From assembly GCA_937942105.1 (NCBI GenBank), contig CALDFS010000110.1, positions 1-5,703 on the forward strand: a stretch of DNA of 5,703 nucleotides. Reading direction: 5' to 3'. Position numbers and translations under genes: made by a program. Source of the stretch: an uncultured Ruminococcus sp. (GTDB lineage Bacteria > Bacillota > Clostridia > Oscillospirales > Ruminococcaceae). How positions within the stretch are numbered: position 1 is the first letter of the stretch; every line of letters starts with the position of its first letter. Of this stretch, positions 1-4,245 are shown one piece after another. Below the pieces are notes generated by a model, which saw nothing but the letters and a program-made list of their open reading frames with translations, ran no database searches and had not been told where the DNA came from.

Positions 1-189
1 GAGCAGGATGACCGCAGTGACGATATGGAAAATAATCTGCGGAAAGGGCACATTGCCCGGTTGAACGCAGGCTCCTGCAGTGCGATGGCTGGCGCTGTGT
101 ATCTGGATATTTTGTCTAATCTGGAGCGTATCGGCGATCATGCTGTAAACCTGGCACAGGCTGTGCTGGAGGATCAGAAACAGGCTTAA
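1..189 (+). CDS. Na+/phosphate cotransporter family protein, C-terminal PhoU-like end (5' partial)
   Basis: Frame 1 is open from the left edge to a TAA at 187-189, giving 62 residues with no start in the window. Near its end the peptide reads YLDILSNLERIGDHAVNLAQ, preceded by an H-I-A-R-L-N-x-G-x-C segment. This is the pattern seen at the C-terminus of bacterial Na/Pi-cotransporter II-related proteins, whose membrane domain is followed by a cytoplasmic PhoU-like helical bundle. The L-E-R-I-G-D-H motif is the typical PhoU helix that contributes acidic metal-binding residues. A free-standing PhoU protein is the main alternative, but the R-L-x-x-G-x-C spacing favours the transporter fusion. The family's role is sodium-coupled phosphate uptake or phosphate homeostasis at the membrane. 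An intrinsic terminator follows about 80 bases downstream. Codon usage (no ATA, no CTT) differs from most of the window. Confidence 0.8.
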   Translation, partial: EQDDRSDDMENNLRKGHIARLNAGSCSAMAGAVYLDILSNLERIGDHAVNLAQAVLEDQKQA

Positions 190-271
190 AATGGTTCTGA
201 TGGCGGAGCTTTAGCAGGCATTATCTGAAGTAAAAATAGTTTGAAGTTTTATCATGAAAATGAATTAGGAG

Positions 272-318
272 GGGCGGTTGCATGAACAGTGTTTTGTTTA
301 ATGTGACCGCTCTTTTTT
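272..318 (+). terminator. Rho-independent terminator after the phosphate transporter gene
   Basis: GGGCGGTTGCAT (272-283) can pair along its whole length with ATGTGACCGCTC (301-312) as 12 base pairs, three of them G-U wobbles. The loop can add five more pairs (284-288 with 295-299, bulging A300). Six T residues (313-318) follow directly. The purine run at 267-271 could also pair with the T tract. It most simply ends the transcript of the upstream transporter. It lies only 18 bases before the exchanger start, and I found no convincing promoter between, so it may also act as a leaky terminator or attenuator for the exchanger. Confidence 0.75.
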
Positions 319-320
319 GA
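282..320 (+). other. Possible 12-codon leader ORF inside the terminator hairpin
   Basis: A perfect AGGAGG (267-272) lies 9 bases before an ATG at 282, opening a short frame encoding MNSVLFNVTALF that stops with TGA at 318-320, at the end of the T tract. The frame covers nearly the whole terminator hairpin, so a ribosome translating it would disrupt the stem. No amino acid is enriched as in classical attenuation leaders. The purine run may simply be the A/G-rich flank common to terminators, so this is recorded as a possibility rather than a gene. Confidence 0.2.
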
Positions 321-336
321 GAGAGGAAGAAACAAG

Positions 337-1299
337 ATGAGTATTGTAATTGTAGTTGCGTTATTTTTATTGGGGATTTTCCTGATTGTAAAAGGCGGCG
401 ATCTGTTTGTGCATGCGTCCACCTGGATTGCGGTAAAATCAGGGATTCCAAAGTTTATCATCGGCGCTACCATCGTGAGCCTGGCTACCACGCTGCCCGA
501 ATTGCTGACCTCTGCGATCGCTGCTATGGGCGGCAAAGCAGATATTGCTGTGGGCAACGCTGTTGGCTCTGTAACTGCCAACACCGGTATTATTCTTTCT
601 GTTGCGATACTTTTCATGACCATAGCAATTCCCCGCAAAAAGTATTTAGTTAAGGGGCTTTTGCTTATCGGCGCTATCATAATGGTATGGGTAGGAAGCC
701 TTGGCTCCGAGCCGAGACATTTTTCGATGATCGCAAGCATAGTTTTGTTTGTTATTTTCGCGGTTTATGTTTTCGAGAACATAAAGTCAGCAAAGGCTGA
801 CCGCTCCACAGAGGAAAAGCCGTCCTTTACCAAAAAGGATGTTGTTATAAAGATTGTGTTCTTCGTGCTGGGCGCTGTCATGCTGGTTATAGGCTCTGAC
901 CTTTTGGTAGACCACGGCTCCGCCATTGCCGCAGCCATAGGCATACCCGAGGCTATTATAGCCATAACCATGGTTGCAATAGGAACATCCCTGCCCGAGC
1001 TGGTAACTACCATCACCGCGATTGTCAAGAAGCAGTCGGGTCTTTCCGCAGGCAACATAATCGGCGCGAACGTTATCGACCTTTCGCTTATTCTGCCGCT
1101 GTCCTCGATCGTATCCGGCGGCAGACTTGAAATATCCAAGCAGGGCTATATGCTTGATATGCCCGCCTGCCTTGCCATAGTCGCTGTTGCAATTATTCCG
1201 ACGCTGTTCACCGAGAAGTTCAAAAAATGGCAGGGTGCGCTTATGCTCTGCCTGTATGCCGGATATCTGGCAATAGCAATGACCTGCTTCACGGCATGA
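337..1299 (+). CDS. Sodium/calcium exchanger (CaCA superfamily membrane antiporter)
   Basis: This 320-residue integral membrane protein has the two inverted alpha repeats of the CaCA family and the family's usual length. Alpha-1 (about residues 20-90) contains GGDLF, then GATIVSLATTLPELLTSAIA and a GNAVGS turn. Alpha-2 (about 185-250) contains GSDLL, then AIGTSLPELVTTITAI and GNIIGANVIDL. The acidic residue in each TxPE/SLPE motif is the known cation-binding glutamate. About ten hydrophobic segments flank a charged cytoplasmic loop near residues 148-168 (KSAKADRSTEEKPSFTKK). Members exchange Ca2+ (or another cation) for Na+ across the cytoplasmic membrane; the exact ion cannot be read here. 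The start is supported by AGAGGA (322-327), 9 bases upstream. No own promoter is evident. Codon usage changes abruptly around codons 87-91: 0 of 13 Ile codons are ATA before, 16 of 32 after. The gene may therefore be a mosaic. Confidence 0.9.
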   Translation: MSIVIVVALFLLGIFLIVKGGDLFVHASTWIAVKSGIPKFIIGATIVSLATTLPELLTSAIAAMGGKADIAVGNAVGSVTANTGIILSVAILFMTIAIPRKKYLVKGLLLIGAIIMVWVGSLGSEPRHFSMIASIVLFVIFAVYVFENIKSAKADRSTEEKPSFTKKDVVIKIVFFVLGAVMLVIGSDLLVDHGSAIAAAIGIPEAIIAITMVAIGTSLPELVTTITAIVKKQSGLSAGNIIGANVIDLSLILPLSSIVSGGRLEISKQGYMLDMPACLAIVAVAIIPTLFTEKFKKWQGALMLCLYAGYLAIAMTCFTA

Positions 1300-1335
1300 T
1301 AATATCATAATGCCGCAAAAACAGCCGCCCCGCTT

Positions 1336-1347
1336 TTCGCAAGCGAA
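1336..1347. repeat. Short inverted repeat TTCGC-AA-GCGAA before the GH78 gene
   Basis: TTCGCAAGCGAA is a 5-bp inverted repeat around a 2-base centre. An alternative pairing of CGCTT (1331-1335) with AAGCG (1341-1345) makes a small stem-loop. There is no T tract after it, so it does not look like a terminator. A TATAAA (1348-1353) follows immediately, but no matching -35 box is visible, so an operator or promoter role is only a guess. Confidence 0.25.
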
Positions 1348-1366
1348 TATAAACGCTGACAAAATT

Positions 1367-3379
1367 ATGCTTATGAAATCTGATATATTTAACTACGGCA
1401 AATGGATATGCCCCCGAAGGCTTGCGGGGCTGGCACCTATAGATGTTTACTCTTCTCAATTTATAAAAGGTGAAATTCATCCCTCGCAAGAGCTGAATAA
1501 TATTCGGTTTTACGTAAAAAAGCGTTTTAATGTAAACCATGTCGGTCCGAGGGCATATATCCGCGTCTCTGCCGATGACTACTATAAGCTATATATCAAC
1601 GGAAGCTTTGTAGGTCAGGGTCCCGCGCAGGGGTATCACACCTGTTACTATTGGAACGAATTTGACGTTACAGCCCTGATTAAAGACGGCGAAAATGAAA
1701 TCTGCGCGGATGTTTACTATCAGGGACTTATAAATCGAGCTTATCAGAGCGGCGATGGAAGACTTGGATTTATAGCCGAGCTTTACTTGAATTCCGACTG
1801 TGTGCTTTATACCGATTCAAGCTGGGAAAGCGCTTTTATCAAAGGCTATGCCCCAAGCCATATAATCGGCATGAACACCATGTTCTCGGGGAATTTTGAC
1901 GCAAGAGCCGGAATAAGCGAATGGCAGCCCTGCTCCGAAATTGTCACCGACCATATCTTCAGCCCATACCCTGCAAAGCCGCTTCAGGTATATGAAAAGC
2001 AGCCCTTAGCAGTAGAGCCGTTGAAAACCGGCGGCTGCTTATACGATTTCGGCGAGGCGATAACCGGCACTCTGCGCATCAGTGCAAGGGGTGAAGCCGG
2101 TTTGCGGATTCGCATCCTCTGCGGCGAGGAGCTTGACGACTGCGGCAATGTTCGCTATAATATGCGCTGCGGCTGCCTTTGTGAGGAGTATTGGACTTTG
2201 GCGGGCGGCGGCGGAGATTACGAGCAATACGATTACCGCGGCTTCCGCTATGCGGCAGTGATTCCGCAGGAAGGTGTGGAAATAACCTCAGTAAAAGCAA
2301 TTGTAAGGCACTATCCCTTTGACGACGGATATTGCGAGCTGGAAACATCCTCGCCGATATTAAAGGGCGTATGGGATATCTGCAAAAACGGCGTCAAATA
2401 CGGCTCGCAGGAGTGCTTTGTTGACTGCCCCACCCGCGAAAAGGGACAGTATGCCGGGGATCTGACGGTAACGAGCGCCTCGCATCTGATTCTTACCGGC
2501 GATACGTCTCTTCTGAAAAAGGCGATAGACAACCAAATGCAGTCGGCTAAGATAAGAAAAGGTCTGCTGGCGGTTACTCCCGGCTCCTTTTTGCAGGAGA
2601 TAGCCGACTATTCATTCCAGTTCCCGATTTTAGCCCTGCGGTATTACAACGCAGTTGGCGATAAGGAATATCTGAAAGAGAATCTGAGCGTTTGTGAGGG
2701 GATAATATCCCACTTCGGAAAATACGCACGCGGGGATGGGCTTTTGTGCCGCGTAACAGACGAATGGAATCTTGTTGACTGGCCTGATAACCTGCGCGAC
2801 GGTTACGATTTTCCGCCAAAGGAAAGCGTTGAGCCGCACAACGTAATCAATGCGTTTTATATCGGATGTGTAATTGAAACCGAGCAGATAAGGGATATTC
2901 TGGGCGTATCCTGCAAAAAGGTAAGCCCGGCGCTTATAGCAGCCTTCAACCGTGAATTTTACGATGCCGAATCGGGCCTATACCGCGACAGGCAGGGAAG
3001 CAGCCATATTGCTTTGCACTCAAATATCCTGCCGGCATTTTACGGCTTTATAAAGCAAGGCTCAAGGCGCGCCATAGGGGATTTCATAGTAAAAAAGGGC
3101 TTAAGCTGCGGAGTGTATATGGCATACTTCCTGCTAAAGGCGCTTTGCCGCCTTGGGCGGTATATGGATGCTTACTCGCTGATAGTATCAACAGGCGAGC
3201 ATTCGTGGTACAATATGCTGCGTGAGGGTGCAACCACCTGCTTTGAAGCCTGGGGCAAGGAGCAGAAGTGGAACACAAGCCTTTGCCATCCGTGGGCGAG
3301 CGCTCCTATAAGCGTTCTGGCTGAGGATATCCTGCCCATCCACCCCGAGCTGGGGCGGATTGTTTACCGCAAGGATTGA
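1367..3379 (+). CDS. Glycoside hydrolase family 78 protein, RhaB-like (putative alpha-L-rhamnosidase), lacking the C-terminal beta domain
   Basis: Predicted inverting hydrolase releasing terminal L-rhamnose from oligosaccharides or glycosides; specificity is inferred from family. With this start the protein has 670 residues and no signal peptide or membrane segment, so it is probably cytoplasmic. The order is an N-terminal rhamnosidase beta domain (about 40-160, with SADDYYKLYINGSFVGQGP at 68-86), a second beta-sandwich (about 220-310, with YDFGEAITG), then the (alpha/alpha)6 catalytic barrel. The motif DCPTREKGQYAGD supplies Asp353, Glu358 and Asp365, with the same 5/7 spacing I recall for the catalytic acids of Bacillus RhaB. 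TTCFEAW supplies Glu627, the likely base, followed by CHPW at 640-643. It stops about 27 residues after CHPW, where family members usually continue into a C-terminal beta domain. The start is uncertain: in-frame ATGs lie at 1310, 1367 and 1373, none with a clear Shine-Dalgarno. I prefer 1367 or 1373 because the extra N-terminus from 1310 looks non-coding. Confidence 0.85.
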   Translation: MLMKSDIFNYGKWICPRRLAGLAPIDVYSSQFIKGEIHPSQELNNIRFYVKKRFNVNHVGPRAYIRVSADDYYKLYINGSFVGQGPAQGYHTCYYWNEFDVTALIKDGENEICADVYYQGLINRAYQSGDGRLGFIAELYLNSDCVLYTDSSWESAFIKGYAPSHIIGMNTMFSGNFDARAGISEWQPCSEIVTDHIFSPYPAKPLQVYEKQPLAVEPLKTGGCLYDFGEAITGTLRISARGEAGLRIRILCGEELDDCGNVRYNMRCGCLCEEYWTLAGGGGDYEQYDYRGFRYAAVIPQEGVEITSVKAIVRHYPFDDGYCELETSSPILKGVWDICKNGVKYGSQECFVDCPTREKGQYAGDLTVTSASHLILTGDTSLLKKAIDNQMQSAKIRKGLLAVTPGSFLQEIADYSFQFPILALRYYNAVGDKEYLKENLSVCEGIISHFGKYARGDGLLCRVTDEWNLVDWPDNLRDGYDFPPKESVEPHNVINAFYIGCVIETEQIRDILGVSCKKVSPALIAAFNREFYDAESGLYRDRQGSSHIALHSNILPAFYGFIKQGSRRAIGDFIVKKGLSCGVYMAYFLLKALCRLGRYMDAYSLIVSTGEHSWYNMLREGATTCFEAWGKEQKWNTSLCHPWASAPISVLAEDILPIHPELGRIVYRKD

Positions 3380-3382
3380 CAA

Positions 3383-3414
3383 GGCGAAAAATTAATAATT
3401 TCTCCGCCCATTTT
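3383..3414 (+). terminator. Weak terminator-like hairpin after the GH78 gene
   Basis: GGCG (3383-3386) pairs with CGCC (3405-3408). An inner AAATT/AATTT helix (3389-3393 with 3397-3401) sits above a small internal loop, and a short TTTT (3411-3414) follows two bases after the stem. It starts four bases after the TGA, the right place to end the hydrolase transcript, but the broken stem and short U tract make it weak. Confidence 0.4.
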
Positions 3415-3426
3415 AAGGCAAAGCTA

Positions 3427-3455
3427 TTGACAACGGCATCGCAATGTGATATCAT
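3427..3455 (+). promoter_or_regulatory. Promoter P1 for the ABC transporter operon
   Basis: A perfect -35 TTGACA (3427-3432) is followed after a 17-base spacer by TATCAT (3450-3455), five of six matches to the sigma-A -10 consensus. Transcription would begin around 3462, about 50 bases before the ATPase start. The -10 box lies inside the 17-bp inverted repeat, so a protein bound there should block RNA polymerase. Confidence 0.7.
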
Positions 3456-3474
3456 TTTGATATCACATTGCGAT
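3438..3474. promoter_or_regulatory. Perfect 17-bp inverted repeat, probable operator of the ABC transporter operon
   Basis: Left arm ATCGCAATGTGATATCA (3438-3454) and right arm TGATATCACATTGCGAT (3458-3474) are exact reverse complements separated by TTT. Each arm ends at the centre with the self-palindromic octamer TGATATCA (3447-3454 and 3458-3465). Each arm also contains a near-palindromic 13-mer of form ATCRCAWTGYGAT. The repeat covers the spacer and -10 of P1 and the -35 of P2. No run of T follows on either strand, so a transcription-factor site is more likely than a terminator. The cognate regulator is not in the window; GntR- or MarR-type repressors often control such ABC operons, but that identity is inference. 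Confidence 0.75.
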
Positions 3475-3486
3475 AAGCTATATTAT
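3457..3486 (+). promoter_or_regulatory. Possible second promoter P2 for the ABC transporter operon
   Basis: TTGATA (3457-3462) and TATTAT (3481-3486), each five of six matches to consensus, are separated by 18 bases. Initiation would fall near 3493, just before the ribosome binding site GAAAGGGA (3496-3503). Its -35 lies in the right arm of the inverted repeat. It is weaker than P1 by consensus, and may be fortuitous given the AT-rich sequence. Confidence 0.4.
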
Positions 3487-3510
3487 CTGTGATAAGAAAG
3501 GGAATAAGCC

Positions 3511-4224
3511 ATGTTAAGAATCGAGCATCTTACAAAATCCTACGGCGATAAGGTCGCCGCTTCGGATATCTGCCTTCACATTCAGCCCGGGGAGATTTAC
3601 GCTTTCATCGGGCATAACGGCGCGGGCAAAACAACCGTTATAAAATCCTGCTGCGGGCTTCTGAACTTTGAAGCGGGCGAGGTATATATCAACGGCAAGT
3701 CGATAAAGCGCGAGCCTATCGCCTGCAAGCGCGAAATGGCTTATCTGCCTGATAACCCGGATTTGTATGAATACCTTACCGGCGTTAAGTATCTCAACTT
3801 CATTGCGGATATCTACGGCGTTTCCAAGGAGGACCGTAAGGCGAAGATGGATAAGTATGCCGAAATGCTGGGCATAGCCGGCGATTTGGGTCAGCCGATA
3901 TCCTCCTACTCCCACGGCATGAAGCAGAAGCTTGCGGTTATCTCGGCTCTTATTCACGACCCCAAGCTGATCATAATGGATGAGCCGTTTGTTGGACTCG
4001 ACCCTGTTGCCGCCCATCAGCTTAAGGGAATCATGCGGGAAATATGCGACAACGGCGGCGCCATCTTCTTCTCCACCCACGTTTTAGAGGTAGCAGAAAA
4101 GCTCTGCGACAGGGTAGCTATAATAAAGCAGGGCAGGATAATCGCCAACGGAAGCATGGCTCAGGTAAAGGGAGACAGCTCCTTAGAGGACGTATTCTTA
4201 GAGCTTGCCGAAACCAATTCGTAA
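3511..4224 (+). CDS. ABC transporter ATP-binding protein
   Basis: A complete 237-residue nucleotide-binding subunit that hydrolyses ATP to drive the membrane partner encoded next. Visible motifs are Walker A GHNGAGKTT (34-42), the signature YSHGMKQK (133-140, an S-H-G-M form of the LSGGQ motif), Walker B LIIMDEP (153-159) with catalytic Glu158, D-loop GLDP (162-165) and switch His190 in STH. The Q-loop position reads YLPDNPDLYEYLTG, with Asp81 where many ABC ATPases carry Gln. The C-terminal SLEDVFLELAE tail is typical of ABC-2 type (NatA/EcsA-like) ATPases. The start is supported by GAAAGGGA (3496-3503), 7 bases upstream. The permease gene begins 21 bases after the stop, indicating co-transcription from P1/P2. 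No substrate-binding protein is visible, which favours export or an envelope role over nutrient uptake; the substrate is unknown. Confidence 0.93.
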   Translation: MLRIEHLTKSYGDKVAASDICLHIQPGEIYAFIGHNGAGKTTVIKSCCGLLNFEAGEVYINGKSIKREPIACKREMAYLPDNPDLYEYLTGVKYLNFIADIYGVSKEDRKAKMDKYAEMLGIAGDLGQPISSYSHGMKQKLAVISALIHDPKLIIMDEPFVGLDPVAAHQLKGIMREICDNGGAIFFSTHVLEVAEKLCDRVAIIKQGRIIANGSMAQVKGDSSLEDVFLELAETNS

Positions 4225-4245
4225 TCGGAAAGGCGGGCTTAACAT

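Noticed and set aside
787..1362. Antisense open frames opposite the exchanger
   Set aside because: The sense frame carries both alpha repeats. The antisense frames have no motif and only reflect codon composition.
3438..3474. The 17-bp inverted repeat as a transcription terminator
   Set aside because: No T run follows the stem on either strand, and it lies over good -35/-10 elements, so an operator explains it better.
3421..3481. AAGCTAT direct repeats (3421-3427 and 3475-3481) flanking the dyad as a target-site duplication of a tiny mobile element
   Set aside because: A 7-base repeat is easily fortuitous in AT-rich DNA. The enclosed sequence is fully explained as promoter and operator and has no element-like ends.
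3514..4080. Long antisense open frame opposite the ABC ATPase
   Set aside because: It is a shadow of a gene with unmistakable Walker motifs and has no ribosome site or recognisable domain of its own.
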